From Desulfobacterales bacterium (GTDB lineage: Bacteria; Desulfobacterota; Desulfobacteria; Desulfobacterales; Desulfosarcinaceae): a stretch of 64,000 bases of DNA. Within the stretch, counting starts at the first letter, position 1. Each line of letters begins with the position of its first letter. The translations under genes were made by a program, and so were the position numbers. The notes beneath the pieces were generated by a model. That model was given only the letters and a program-made list of their open reading frames with translations, did not search any database and was not told the origin of the DNA. Location: assembly GCA_016218685.1 (NCBI GenBank), contig JACRDD010000020.1, positions 124,001 to 188,000 on the forward strand, written 5' to 3'. Shown piece after piece: positions 43,712-55,179 of this stretch.

Positions 43712-43746
43712 AAAAGCCCTGGACCATCCGATGGTCCAGGGCTTTT
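43712..43746. terminator. Strong bidirectional intrinsic terminator
   Basis: A perfect 16-bp stem (AAAAGCCCTGGACCAT with its complement, 43712-43727 and 43731-43746) closes a 3-nt loop and has T-rich tails in both directions. It serves the orphan gene on the plus strand and the convergent acyl-CoA ligase gene on the minus strand. Confidence 0.93.
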
Positions 43747-43758
43747 CTTTTCAGCCGC

Positions 43759-45366
43759 TCAGGGAATCTTTTTCAACTCGTTTTTCAGGACCTTGCCCGT
43801 GGGGTTACGGGGGAATCGATCCATGAAATCAACGCGTTCGGGAATCTTGTATTTGGCGATCTTGTCCTGCAGGTAGGCCCGCACCTCGTCGGTGGTCATG
43901 CTGCCCGGCGTCTTGAGCACGATGCAGGCCCGCACGCGCTCGCCCAGGGCGCTGTCGGGCATGCCCACCACGGCCACCTCGGCGATTTTGGGATGCTTTT
44001 CCAAGGGGATCTCGATCTCCCGGGGATAGATGTTCTCGCCGCCACGATTGATCATCTCCTTGATGCGTCCTGAAATGTACACGTACCCTTTTTCATCCAT
44101 GTAGCCCATGTCGCCGGTGTGCAGCCAGCCGTCGCGCAGGCTTTCGGCCGTGGCCTCGGGCTTGTTGAGATAGCCCAGCATCACGGCCTCGCCCTTGACG
44201 CAAATTTCGCCCTTCCCGCCGTATGGCAGGATGCGGTTGTCGCGGTCCATGATCTCCACCTCCAGGCCCGGAAAGGCCATGCCGATGGAGTCCCAGTTGG
44301 CGGGAACCCCCGAGCCGGTGGTGGAGACGCCGCAGGCTTCGGTCAGGCCGTAGCCATCCACCACCTGCACGCCGAACTTTTCCTTGAACGCCTCGATGAG
44401 CCGCACCGGCATGGGCGCGGCGCCGCTGTGGGCCAGGCGCAGCTTGAGGCGACTGTAGTCGATGGTCCCGGGATCGGCGGCATTGTATATATAATCGTAC
44501 ATGGCCGGCACTCCCTGGACAATCGTGACGCCATACTTGAGCAGGGCCGGCCAGAAATCGGCCGGCGAAAAGCTGCGCCGGATGCACAGGGTCAACCCCT
44601 GGTATATCGAGGGGTAGGTCCACACACAGAGCGGATTGGTGTGGAACATGGGCAGGATGATCATCATCACGTCGCCAGGCCGGTTGATGCCCAGGGCGGC
44701 CCGGCCGCGACAGATGCAGAGCTGGTTGCGGTTGGAGAGCAGAATCCCCTTGGGCATGCCGGTGGTCCCCGACGAGTAGAGCAGCAGCAGGGGGTCATTC
44801 GGCTTCTGAGGCACCAGGCATTCGTCGGCGGGATGGGTCGCCAGGATCTCTTTAAGGGAGGTCGCGGCGATGGCCTGGCCGTGATCGATACCGGTGACCA
44901 CCTCCACCACGATGGGTTTGTGCCGCGAAAGCGCCAAGCCGGCGGCAAAATCCAGCATGTACTCGCTGCCCACGAAAGCCACCTTGGGCTTGGCGTCCTC
45001 CAGCACATAGGCAATCTCGGGTCCCTTGAGCATGTAATTGATGGCGCCGGCCACGGCGCCCAGCTTCTGGGCGCCGAACATGGTGTAGTAGATCTCGGGG
45101 GAGTTGAGGATCATGGTGGAGACGATATCGCCCTTCTTCACCCCTTTGGATTTCAGGTAGTGGGCCACCCGGTTGGCGCGCCGGTTGGTCTGGGCGTAGG
45201 TGACCACCTCGTCGTAGTAGAGCACCAGGGGCGTATCGGGGATCTCGGCGGCCCGCGCCACCAGCATTTCGGCGAGGCTGTCGAAGGCCAGGCGCTTGCC
45301 GGCCAGGGTTTCCAGTTGTTCCAGGGGCACCAGGTTGCGCGCATAGCGTTTGCTCTTATCGATCAT
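43759..45366 (-). CDS. Acyl-CoA synthetase (AMP-binding)
   Basis: A 535-residue ANL-superfamily ligase that activates a carboxylate as acyl-AMP and then acyl-CoA. The P-loop-like motif is LLYSSGTTGMPKG, the A5 motif is VDGYGLTEACG, and the hinge and C-terminal motifs are GRIKEMINRGGENIYP and RNPTGKVLK, with the catalytic Lys kept. Medium- or long-chain fatty acids are likely. The ATG at 45366 is preceded by GGGAGGAG; a longer frame to 45507 has no family sequence. The FadJ-type gene elsewhere in the window could use its products. Confidence 0.92.
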   Translation of the reverse strand: MIDKSKRYARNLVPLEQLETLAGKRLAFDSLAEMLVARAAEIPDTPLVLYYDEVVTYAQTNRRANRVAHYLKSKGVKKGDIVSTMILNSPEIYYTMFGAQKLGAVAGAINYMLKGPEIAYVLEDAKPKVAFVGSEYMLDFAAGLALSRHKPIVVEVVTGIDHGQAIAATSLKEILATHPADECLVPQKPNDPLLLLYSSGTTGMPKGILLSNRNQLCICRGRAALGINRPGDVMMIILPMFHTNPLCVWTYPSIYQGLTLCIRRSFSPADFWPALLKYGVTIVQGVPAMYDYIYNAADPGTIDYSRLKLRLAHSGAAPMPVRLIEAFKEKFGVQVVDGYGLTEACGVSTTGSGVPANWDSIGMAFPGLEVEIMDRDNRILPYGGKGEICVKGEAVMLGYLNKPEATAESLRDGWLHTGDMGYMDEKGYVYISGRIKEMINRGGENIYPREIEIPLEKHPKIAEVAVVGMPDSALGERVRACIVLKTPGSMTTDEVRAYLQDKIAKYKIPERVDFMDRFPRNPTGKVLKNELKKIP

Positions 45367-45536
45367 GATTGCATTGCTCCTCCCAAGGGGATTTCGTTCC
45401 ATCATCACAAACCCTATACCATAATGCCGAAGGGACGCCATATGGAAAAACGGAAGGCGCCATGTCGATTGTCTTTTGGCCGGTTGTATGCTTAAACCGA
45501 CCTCCAAGCCCGAACGATCCGGAGATCACGCTTTCC

Positions 45537-46514
45537 ATGAAACGCTGGCTGCTGCAAAACTGGTTTTTAATCGGATTGGCTACCGCCGTTCTCCTGGCCT
45601 GGCTGTTTCCCGAGCCCGGCGCCACGGGCGGCGTGCTGCACAGCCAGTTGCTGACCCGCTGGGGGGTGATGCTGATCTTCTTCTTCCAGGGCCTGACCCT
45701 GTCGCTGACGGTTCTGCGAAGCGGCGTGATGCAATGGCAACTGCACCTCTTCGTGCAGCTCTTTGTCTTTGGCCTGATCCCCCTGCTGGCGCTGACCCTG
45801 ATCACCCTGGGGCGTGCCTTGTTGCCCGAAGCCTTGCGCCTGGGTTTTCTGCTCTTGGCGGTGCTGCCCACGACCATCGCCACCAACGTGGCTTATACTG
45901 CCCTGACCCGCGGGAATGTGGCCGGAGCCGTTTTCAACTCCACCCTGTCCAACCTGGCCGGCATTTTCATCACCCCCCTGTGGATCGGCCTGTGGCTGAG
46001 GGCGGGCGGCGTCACCTTGCCCATGGGCAAGCTGTTTCTCGATATCTCCCTGATGTTGTTGGCGCCGCTGCTCGCGGGTCAGGTATGCCGGCCGTTTGTC
46101 CAAAGGTCGGTGGACCGCCACAAAGCGAAACTCTCCATCGCCAGCAGCCTCATCATCCTGTTCATCGTCCACGCGGCTTTCTGCAACTCCTGGAAGAACA
46201 ACATCTGGGCCGTCCACGGCAACAGCACCATCCTGCTGGCCGCGGGCGGCGCGGTTCTGCTCTTTTCTTGCGCCACCGCCTTGGCGTATTCAGGCGCGCG
46301 GCTGCTGCGCTTCGAACCCGGCAATGCCCGGGCCGCCCTGTTCTGCGCCCCCCAGAAGACCCTGGCGGCCGGTGCCCCGCTGGCCAAGCTGATCTTTGCG
46401 TCCCATCCGGACCTCAGCCTGATTCTGCTGCCCATCATGCTCTACCACCCCCTGCAACTGCTGGCCGGTGGCTTGATGGTTCATCGCATCAACCACCCCT
46501 CACCGAAAAAATAG
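45537..46514 (+). CDS. Bile acid:sodium symporter-like transporter (SBF/YfeH type)
   Basis: A 325-residue membrane protein with about nine to ten hydrophobic segments. It begins MKRWLLQNWFLIGLATAVLLAWLFP and contains LAVLPTTIATNVAYTALTRGNVAGAVFNSTLSNLAG, split here only for description, a typical SBF-like core, plus CAPQKTLAAGAPLAKLIF. Substrate unknown; organic anions are typical. The start is weakly supported, as only a GGAG lies 13 bp upstream, and an upstream in-frame extension cannot be excluded. A terminator follows immediately. Confidence 0.85.
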   Translation: MKRWLLQNWFLIGLATAVLLAWLFPEPGATGGVLHSQLLTRWGVMLIFFFQGLTLSLTVLRSGVMQWQLHLFVQLFVFGLIPLLALTLITLGRALLPEALRLGFLLLAVLPTTIATNVAYTALTRGNVAGAVFNSTLSNLAGIFITPLWIGLWLRAGGVTLPMGKLFLDISLMLLAPLLAGQVCRPFVQRSVDRHKAKLSIASSLIILFIVHAAFCNSWKNNIWAVHGNSTILLAAGGAVLLFSCATALAYSGARLLRFEPGNARAALFCAPQKTLAAGAPLAKLIFASHPDLSLILLPIMLYHPLQLLAGGLMVHRINHPSPKK

Positions 46515-46515
46515 A

Positions 46516-46547
46516 AAAAGGGCTTAGATTTGCATCTAAGCCCTTTT
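46516..46547 (+). terminator. Intrinsic terminator after the transporter gene
   Basis: A perfect 14-bp stem (AAAAGGGCTTAGAT with its complement, 46516-46529 and 46534-46547) has a 4-nt loop and T-rich end. It lies directly after the stop codon. The reverse strand carries A/T-rich flanks too, so it may also end the tRNA-Asp transcript. Confidence 0.92.
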
Positions 46548-46554
46548 ATATTAA

Positions 46555-46632
46555 TGGCGGGAGCGACGAGACTCGAACTCGCGACCTCCGGCGTGACAGG
46601 CCGGCGTTCTAACCGAACTGAACTACACCCCC
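46555..46632 (-). tRNA. tRNA-Asp (GTC)
   Basis: On the minus strand a 78-nt cloverleaf has acceptor GGGGGTG/CGCTCCC, D-arm GTTC...GAAC, anticodon stem CCGGC/GCCGG with loop CTGTCAC (anticodon GTC), and T-arm GCGAG/CTCGT. The 3' CCA is encoded. G73 is the usual Asp discriminator. Confidence 0.96.
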
Positions 46633-46707
46633 GCAAACCCGTATATGTTGTGACCGTCGACTCATTTTATCCGCTTGCCCTGCCGGATCGACGATCAAGT
46701 AACCGAA

Positions 46708-46783
46708 TGGTAGGCGGAACAGGGCTTGAACCTGTGACCCTCGGCTTGTAAGGCCGATGCTCTCCCAGCTGAGCTACCCGCCC
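46708..46783 (-). tRNA. tRNA-Val (TAC)
   Basis: On the minus strand a 76-nt tRNA has acceptor GGGCGGG/TCCGCCT, a normal D-arm, anticodon loop TTACAAG (anticodon TAC), T-arm ACAGG/CCTGT and encoded CCA with A73. It lies 75 bp upstream of tRNA-Asp in the same direction, so the two may be co-transcribed. Confidence 0.96.
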
Positions 46784-46879
46784 ACAAATCATGGAACCTG
46801 TTGAGGGCCCCAAATAGAAGGCCGTAACTACCAGTTCATCCCTTGCCTGTCAAGCGCTTTTCCAACCCGATTTTACCCC

Positions 46880-49327
<2,448 letters not shown>

Positions 49328-49452
49328 AGTTTTAAGCCGGCATCGCCGGTAGTATTAATTTTTAAAGGTTAATTTCGAAGGTATAAAGTTTGTGGTCGAT
49401 CGATCTGTCAAGACCCCGGCGATACCCGCTCGCGCGGATATCGCCATAGGGT

Positions 49453-50697
49453 TTAAGCCTGTTTCTTGGTCTGTTCGTAAAGCAGGATCGGATCTTCCTT
49501 GTGCAACACCACATCTTCGCTGATGACGCACTCTTTCACGTTTTCGATGGAAGGAATCTCGTACATGATGTCCAGCATGCAGTTTTCCAGGATCGCCCGC
49601 AAACCGCGCGCCCCCGATTTGCGCTTGATGGCCTGATCGGCCACGGCGGCCAGGGCGCTGTCGGTGAGGCGCAGGTTGACGCCTTCCACCTCGAACAGCT
49701 TCTGGTACTGTTTGACCAGAGCGTTCTTGGGCTCGGTCAGGATGCGCACCAGGGTCTTGGCGCTCAATTCGTCCAAGGTGGCGATCACCGGCAGACGGCC
49801 CAGGAATTCGGGAATCATGCCGTATTTGATCAGGTCCTCGGGTTGTACCTCCTTGAGAATCTCGCCCAGGGAGGCCTCTTTCTCCTTGACCACCTTGGCG
49901 CCGAAGCCCATGGTTTTGGAACCCATGCGGCGCCTGACGATCTGATCGAGGCCGTTGAAGGTGCCGCCGCAGATAAACAGGATGTTGGAAGTATCAACTT
50001 TGACGAAATCCTGCTGTGGATGCTTGCGCCCACCCTTGGGCGGCACGCTGGCCATGGTGCCTTCGATGATCTTGAGCAACGCCTGCTGGACGCCTTCGCC
50101 GGAGACATCCCGGGTGATCGAGGGATTGTCCGATTTGCTGGCGATCTTGTCGATCTCGTCGATGTAGACGATGCCGCGCTTGGCCTTCTCCACGTCATAG
50201 TCGGCGTTTTGCAGGAGCGACAGGATGATGTTCTCCACATCTTCGCCCACGTAGCCGGCCTCGGTCAAACTGGTGGCATCCGCGATGGTAAAGGGCACAT
50301 TGAGAAAACGGGCCAGGGTCTGGGCCAGCAAGGTCTTGCCGCTGCCCGTGGGGCCGATGAGCAGAATATTGCTCTTCTGGATCTCCACATCGCTGGTGCT
50401 CAGCACCGAATCGAGCCGCTTGTAGTGGTTGTACACCGCCACCGCCAAGATCTTCTTGGCGGTCTCCTGCTCGATGACGTACTCATCCAGCTTGTTCTTG
50501 ATCTCCTTGGGAATCATCAGATTGGAAAGCTCACCGGCTTCCTTCTCCGACTCTTCCTCGATGATCTCGCTGCAGAGCTGGATGCACTCATCGCAGATGT
50601 AAACAGCCGGACCGGCGATGAGCTTTTTTACCTCTTTCTGGTTCTTGCCGCAGAATGAACAAAAGAGGTTGTCGTTTGGATCGTCTTTTTTTGCCAT
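49453..50697 (-). CDS. clpX: ClpXP unfoldase subunit ClpX
   Basis: A 414-residue AAA+ unfoldase. The zinc-binding domain uses Cys13, Cys16, Cys35 and Cys38. Walker A is GPTGSGKT (115-122), Walker B is [10 protein letters not shown], and the pore loop GYVGED is present. It recognises tagged substrates and threads them into ClpP. It starts 5 bp after the clpP stop, so the two are co-transcribed. Confidence 0.97.
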   Translation of the reverse strand: MAKKDDPNDNLFCSFCGKNQKEVKKLIAGPAVYICDECIQLCSEIIEEESEKEAGELSNLMIPKEIKNKLDEYVIEQETAKKILAVAVYNHYKRLDSVLSTSDVEIQKSNILLIGPTGSGKTLLAQTLARFLNVPFTIADATSLTEAGYVGEDVENIILSLLQNADYDVEKAKRGIVYIDEIDKIASKSDNPSITRDVSGEGVQQALLKIIEGTMASVPPKGGRKHPQQDFVKVDTSNILFICGGTFNGLDQIVRRRMGSKTMGFGAKVVKEKEASLGEILKEVQPEDLIKYGMIPEFLGRLPVIATLDELSAKTLVRILTEPKNALVKQYQKLFEVEGVNLRLTDSALAAVADQAIKRKSGARGLRAILENCMLDIMYEIPSIENVKECVISEDVVLHKEDPILLYEQTKKQA

Positions 50698-50702
50698 GGC
50701 AA

Positions 50703-51317
50703 TTACTTCTCCAGCTTATCGAGATGCTCCAGGTCGTCCCGATTACGAATCACATGATCGATGATGCCGTAATCCCTGGCTTCAATACCCGATAAGAAAT
50801 AGTCCCGGTCCGTATCCCTCTGAATCTGGGGAAGGTCTTTTCCGGTGTGCTCCTTGAGGATCTTGTTCAAGGTTTCCTTCATGCGCAGAATCTCTTTGGC
50901 CTGGATCTCGATGTCCGACGCCTGGCCCTGGAAACCGCCCATGGGCTGGTGGATCATGATGCGCGAATTGGGCAGCGAATAGCGCTTTTTAGCGGTTCCG
51001 GCCGCCAGCAAAAGGGCGCCCATACTGGCCGCCTGGCCGATGCAAACCGTCGCGATGTCGGGCTTGATGTACTGCATGGTGTCGTACACTGCCAGACCGG
51101 CCGTCACCACGCCGCCCGGGGAGTTGATGTAAAAGTTGATATCTTTGTCCGGATCTTCGGATTCAAGAAACAGCAACTGGGCGATTAACAGGTTGGCCAC
51201 CTCGTCGTTGATGGCGGTTCCCAGAAATATGATTCGGTCCTTGAGCAGTCGCGAATAGATGTCATAGGCGCGCTCGCCACGACTGGTTTGGTCGATAACC
51301 ATTGGGATCACTGGCAC
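50703..51317 (-). CDS. clpP: ClpXP peptidase subunit ClpP
   Basis: A 204-residue serine peptidase that forms the ClpP barrel. The catalytic triad is Ser98 ([10 protein letters not shown]), His123 (MIHQPMGG) and Asp172 (DRDYFLS), at the same spacing as in E. coli. It starts with a short propeptide-like N terminus. It sits between tig (154 bp upstream) and clpX. Confidence 0.97.
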   Translation of the reverse strand: MPVIPMVIDQTSRGERAYDIYSRLLKDRIIFLGTAINDEVANLLIAQLLFLESEDPDKDINFYINSPGGVVTAGLAVYDTMQYIKPDIATVCIGQAASMGALLLAAGTAKKRYSLPNSRIMIHQPMGGFQGQASDIEIQAKEILRMKETLNKILKEHTGKDLPQIQRDTDRDYFLSGIEARDYGIIDHVIRNRDDLEHLDKLEK

Positions 51318-51471
51318 GATGAAACTCCTTTACTTTGCATGGTTAAATCGCCCCGCACGGAACCGCACCGGCTCGAACCATCCTTTTTTCGAAGGTTCGA
51401 ACCGATTATATCGCCTCTGGTTTAGAGATCAATAGCGCTTATTGCCCGGGATTGATGACGGGCACACACCA

Positions 51472-52788
51472 TCACGATTTGGTTTCCGGCGCGGCCTCCT
51501 TAAAATTGCCGTTCTCTATGATAATCCGCAATGCCTTCTTTTCAAGCAACGTGTGTTTAAAAAAGGCCAGGCTGTCTTTGTCCTGATTATAAAACGCCTT
51601 GATGGTGTCGATGGGTTGACGGTAGGTGTCCGCCATCTCCTGCAAGCCCTTTTCCAGTTCCTCGTTGCTCAGTTCCAATTTTTCCTGCTCGATGAGCTTG
51701 GAAAGAATCAAGTGCCGACGGACCTGCTTTTCGGCCACCGGCCGGTACTTTTCAGCCAGAATGGCCCGCGAAAGGCCCGCCTCTTCCAAGGATCGGTTGT
51801 TGTCGGAAAAGGAGCGCTCGGCATCGTTGAGAATGTGTTCCAGCTCGCCATCAATCATGGTATCGGGCACTTCGAACGAAGCTTGTTCCAGCAACTTCGT
51901 AAAAATCTGTTCGTTGAGCTCCTGCTCCATGCGCTTTTCGTAGCCGTTGGTCAGGTTCTCCCGAATCTTGGCGGTCAATGCGTCCAGGGAGTCGAACTGA
52001 TCGCCGAGGCTTTTGGCGAATTGATCGTCCAGGGGCGGTAGGATCTCCTCACGGATTTCGTTGAGTTTGACCTTGAACTGAACCTGCTGACCGGCCATAT
52101 CCTTGCTAAAATAATCCTCGGGGAAGGTGACGTCGATCTCCTTGAAATCACCAGCCTTCATGCCCACCAAGCCCTCGTCCAGGTCTTTGACCACCCGGCC
52201 TTCACCCAGTTTGACGATGAAATTCTCGGTCTTTTGCGTCGGGGCATATGGCTGGCCGTCTTTGAATCCCTCGTAATCGATCACCGCCACGTCACCCTTC
52301 TGCAGGGGCCGGTCGGTTTCGATCTTCTTCTGTTGGGCCAGGTTGCGCTGCATCATCTTGAGCTGCAAGTCGACCTCTTCGTCGCTAATCGTATAATTGC
52401 GCTTGGTCAGTTCCAATCCCTTGCACTGTATGTCGGCGATCTCGGGCCGCACTTCCACGGCGGCATCGAAGACATAGGCGCTTTTTTCCTGAAGCTCGGG
52501 CGGATCTACTTTGGGGCCGCCCACGATTTTCAGCTCGGTCTCCTTAAGGGCATGCAGGAACCCCTCCTGGATCAACTTGGAGGTCACATCGGCGCGCACA
52601 TCCTTGCCGTAGATGCGCTCCAATACCGCGCGCGGCGCCTTGCCGGGGCGAAACCCTTTGACCTTGGCGTTCTTTTTAAGCTCACCGTAGGCGCTGTCCA
52701 CTTCCCGCGTCACGACCTCAGGGGGCACTTCGATGTGTAACACCTTTTTAACACTGCTCTGATTCTCAACCGTTACTTTCATCGCCAA
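51472..52788 (-). CDS. tig: Trigger factor
   Basis: A 438-residue ribosome-associated chaperone. The N-terminal ribosome-binding signature GFRPGKAPRAVLERIYG is present. A middle FKBP-type domain of about 85 residues contains VAVIDYEGFKDG, and a long helical C-terminal domain follows. It binds nascent chains at the exit tunnel. It heads the conserved tig-clpP-clpX-lon order. Confidence 0.96.
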   Translation of the reverse strand: MAMKVTVENQSSVKKVLHIEVPPEVVTREVDSAYGELKKNAKVKGFRPGKAPRAVLERIYGKDVRADVTSKLIQEGFLHALKETELKIVGGPKVDPPELQEKSAYVFDAAVEVRPEIADIQCKGLELTKRNYTISDEEVDLQLKMMQRNLAQQKKIETDRPLQKGDVAVIDYEGFKDGQPYAPTQKTENFIVKLGEGRVVKDLDEGLVGMKAGDFKEIDVTFPEDYFSKDMAGQQVQFKVKLNEIREEILPPLDDQFAKSLGDQFDSLDALTAKIRENLTNGYEKRMEQELNEQIFTKLLEQASFEVPDTMIDGELEHILNDAERSFSDNNRSLEEAGLSRAILAEKYRPVAEKQVRRHLILSKLIEQEKLELSNEELEKGLQEMADTYRQPIDTIKAFYNQDKDSLAFFKHTLLEKKALRIIIENGNFKEAAPETKS

Positions 52789-52811
52789 GCTACCTTTCTA
52801 AACCAATAATA

Positions 52812-52843
52812 AAGTGCCCCGGCCCTTCGGTCCCAAGGCACTT
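52812..52843 (-). terminator. Hairpin between tRNA-Leu and tig
   Basis: AAGTGCC (52812-52818) pairs with GGCACTT (52837-52843). On the minus strand the stem is followed by a T/A-rich stretch just before tig. It probably ends the tRNA-Leu transcript. The loop contains an additional short CCGAAGGG-type pairing. Confidence 0.55.
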
Positions 52844-53024
52844 GCATTTTCCGCTCCACCCTTTGCAAGCCACCCAAGAATCGTTCAAAGGCAGGAGTTT
52901 TCCAATAAAAACGAAGATGGCGCAAGCCCATCGGTCGCCGGAGAGTTGGCGCGGGCGGGCATTGGCCGGCTTCGAAGCTTAAAGACAACCACCGTTTTTT
53001 GGCGTGGTGGATGGATGGTCCCTA

Positions 53025-53111
53025 TGGTGCGAGAGGGGAGACTTGAACTCCCACTCTGTCGCCAGAGCTGGATCCTAAGTCCAGTGCGTCTACCAATTCC
53101 GCCACTCTCGC
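53025..53111 (-). tRNA. tRNA-Leu (TAG)
   Basis: On the minus strand an 87-nt class II tRNA has acceptor GCGAGAG/CTCTCGC, anticodon stem CTGGA/TCCAG with anticodon TAG, a long variable arm (CTCTGGCGACAGAG region), T-loop TTCAAGT and encoded CCA. The D-loop has TTGGTAGACGC, usual for tRNA-Leu. Confidence 0.96.
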
Positions 53112-53206
53112 AGAGCTTATGGTCAAGACCTGATTTATGTGCTTGACTTACAAACGTTTTCAACTAAACTGCCTTTTAAAAAGGAAATTAGTTAATATTA
53201 AACCAC

Positions 53207-53983
53207 ATGGGTGTCAAGCGAAATAAAGCCGCGCCGCGCCCACCCGGAACGCCGTTGCGCCTACCTATTATATATATGCTCATTGCTATTCTGGGATGGT
53301 GCGGGAGCACTGCCTGGGGCAATCCGTCCGATCCGCCGGCCGCAACGCGCGGCATCATCGCTATAGATCCGGGTCACGGCGGAAAGCAAAACGGCAGCCG
53401 CAGCCCCCAAGGCTTTTTGGAAAAAGAGATCTGCCTGGCCCTGGCGCGCCAATTGGCCATTTTGCTCGAACCGGATTTCCGGGTGATCCTCACCCGCAGC
53501 GACGACTACGACCTGCCGCTCACGGAGCGGACCGGCATCGCCAATCATCACCGGGCCGATCTCTTCATCAGCCTGCACACCGCCGCCGGCTTCGTGCCGG
53601 CCGCCAGCGGCATCGCCATCTATACATACAAGCCTGCGGCCAAAGGCCCCGGCCTTGACCGCGAACCCAGCGATGCTTCGGAGGTTGCCGTTTGGCACCT
53701 TGCGCAACTGCCGCACAGCACCGCAAGCCGCAACCTGGCCCTCCTTTTTCAGCAGCAGTTCGAGGCCATGCCGGGCGCCCCGGCCGTGCAGACCGGTCAA
53801 GGCCCCCTGGTGGTGTTGGCCGGGGCTGACATGCCGGCCGTGCTCATCGAGGTCGGCTATCTGACCCACCCCGCCACCGCGGAGCGCCTGAACACTCCCG
53901 CGGGCCAAATCCTCTACGCCCAGGCCATGGCCCGAGCCATCGACAGCTTCTTTGCCGCCAGACGGCAGAGCGCCCAGCCCTGA
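53207..53983 (+). CDS. N-acetylmuramoyl-L-alanine amidase (Amidase_3)
   Basis: A 258-residue exported amidase that cleaves the lactyl-peptide bond of peptidoglycan. After an N-terminal membrane or signal segment (PIIYMLIAILGW...AWG), the zinc-binding set of the AmiC fold is visible: DPGHGG, the Glu in FLEKEIC, the His in SLHTAAG and the catalytic Glu in LIEVGYLTHPA. It has no AMIN domain or SH3/LysM binding module. It lies between two tRNA genes. Confidence 0.9.
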   Translation: MGVKRNKAAPRPPGTPLRLPIIYMLIAILGWCGSTAWGNPSDPPAATRGIIAIDPGHGGKQNGSRSPQGFLEKEICLALARQLAILLEPDFRVILTRSDDYDLPLTERTGIANHHRADLFISLHTAAGFVPAASGIAIYTYKPAAKGPGLDREPSDASEVAVWHLAQLPHSTASRNLALLFQQQFEAMPGAPAVQTGQGPLVVLAGADMPAVLIEVGYLTHPATAERLNTPAGQILYAQAMARAIDSFFAARRQSAQP

Positions 53984-54094
53984 CACCGCGGCGCCAAATC
54001 CATAATCTTTGTTGATATATCAAGCGAGTTCGGCCTGTCCGAGCGCCAACGCTCTTGCGCCATATCTGCGAGCATGGTATGCAGCCAGCCATAT

Positions 54095-54171
54095 CGGGGC
54101 GTGGCGCAGCCTGGTAGCGCACCTGCTTTGGGAGCAGGGAGTCGAAGGTTCAAATCCTTTCGCCCCGACCA
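54095..54171 (+). tRNA. tRNA-Pro (TGG)
   Basis: A 77-nt tRNA with acceptor CGGGGCG/CGCCCCG, anticodon stem CCTGC/GCAGG with loop TTTGGGA (anticodon TGG), T-loop TTCAAAT and encoded ACCA. It marks the left edge of a region rich in mobile and toxin-antitoxin remnants, consistent with use as an integration site, though no duplicated 3' end was found. Confidence 0.96.
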
Positions 54172-54182
54172 TAAATAACGAT

Positions 54183-54213
54183 GGGTTACGGAATATTCCG
54201 TAACCCTTTTTTT
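54183..54213 (+). terminator. Intrinsic terminator after tRNA-Pro
   Basis: A perfect 24-bp palindrome (arm GGGTTACGGAAT, 54183-54194 and 54195-54206) is followed by seven T (54207-54213). It starts 12 bp after the tRNA 3' end. Confidence 0.9.
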
Positions 54214-54252
54214 ATTGTCCGGGTACAAGATCCAACGAAGCGCTGGGGGCTA

Positions 54253-55030
54253 TTACCCACTTGATTTGTGTGCTTTGCGATGCTGCACCAACAGATCGTC
54301 CACCAGCGTGGCCGAAACGCCATAACGCTGCCGCGATCGCTCCCGGATCTCATCGGCCTGGTCGTGCCGGCCGGCGGAGTCCAGGGGGCGGGACTGGAAG
54401 CTGAATGGCGGCAGGCTTTGACTACCCGCGGACATCTTGCAATAGCCGCAAAAGTTGGGCAGCCGCACGATGTCCAATATGCCGCAGGAGGGCCAAAAGA
54501 GCGCGCTCATCTCCCGGGCATCCTCTTTGCCCAGGCGGAAAACCACCATGGTGCCCACATTGCCGTGCACGCTGTCCAGCAGCGTGTCCTTGCGGGTGTT
54601 GGCCACGGCACTGGTCAACTGTTTGGTATATTGCGACCCCAGGACGATGCCGATGCCGTATTTACGGATCTCGCTTAAAAGCGCCGCGAGGAGATGGCCC
54701 GGCACCAGGCCGGCTTCATCCACGTAGATGAAGTGCTCCCGGCCCCGGGCCGAAGCCAGCGGTCCGCGCTTCATGGCCGCCATCCTCAGCCGCGCCAGCA
54801 GCATGGTGCATAGCAAGCCGCACACCGATTCACCGAAATCGCCGCGGGCCAGCTTGATCAGAAAGATCTTGTTTTAGCCGATGATCGCGTCGAAATCGAG
54901 TCGACTTCGCTCCTGGCCAAAGATGCGTCGCAAGGCTCGCTGCCGCAGCGTTTCCACATTGTCCACCGGCGCGAAGGAGAGATGGCGGAAAAAGACCGGC
55001 GACGGGAGCTCTTGCCCACACTTGTCTTGA
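54253..55030 (-). pseudogene. Decayed conjugative coupling/T4SS ATPase gene
   Basis: The minus strand carries the end of a large ATPase. Walker-B-like FIYVDEAGLV is followed by IGIVLGSQYTKQL, VHGNVGTMVVFRLG and a Cys pair in LPNFCGYCKM. This resembles type IV secretion or TraD/VirD4-type DNA-binding ATPases. The reading frame is cut by an in-frame TAA at about 54877 (DAIIG-stop-NKIFLIKLARGDFGESV) and lacks the Walker A half and the start. The frame also opens only at 55030 after a TGA. It is a relic of a conjugative or integrative element next to tRNA-Pro. Confidence 0.72.
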
Positions 55031-55179
55031 TCAATTCACCACCTCCCTTCCATCACACTCCTAAAAGACGGCGAACGCGCCTATCCATTTCAAAAAATGG
55101 CAGCCCCCCTGGGGCCAGGAGCTGCCACTGACCATTCAACTTTTCAAAGTGGAGCGTCCAAAAGAAAAATGAACGTCTC

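Noticed and set aside
54095-54171. tRNA-Pro as a proven attachment site
   Set aside because: I found no duplicated tRNA 3' segment in the following DNA and no integrase gene, so integration there is only suggested.
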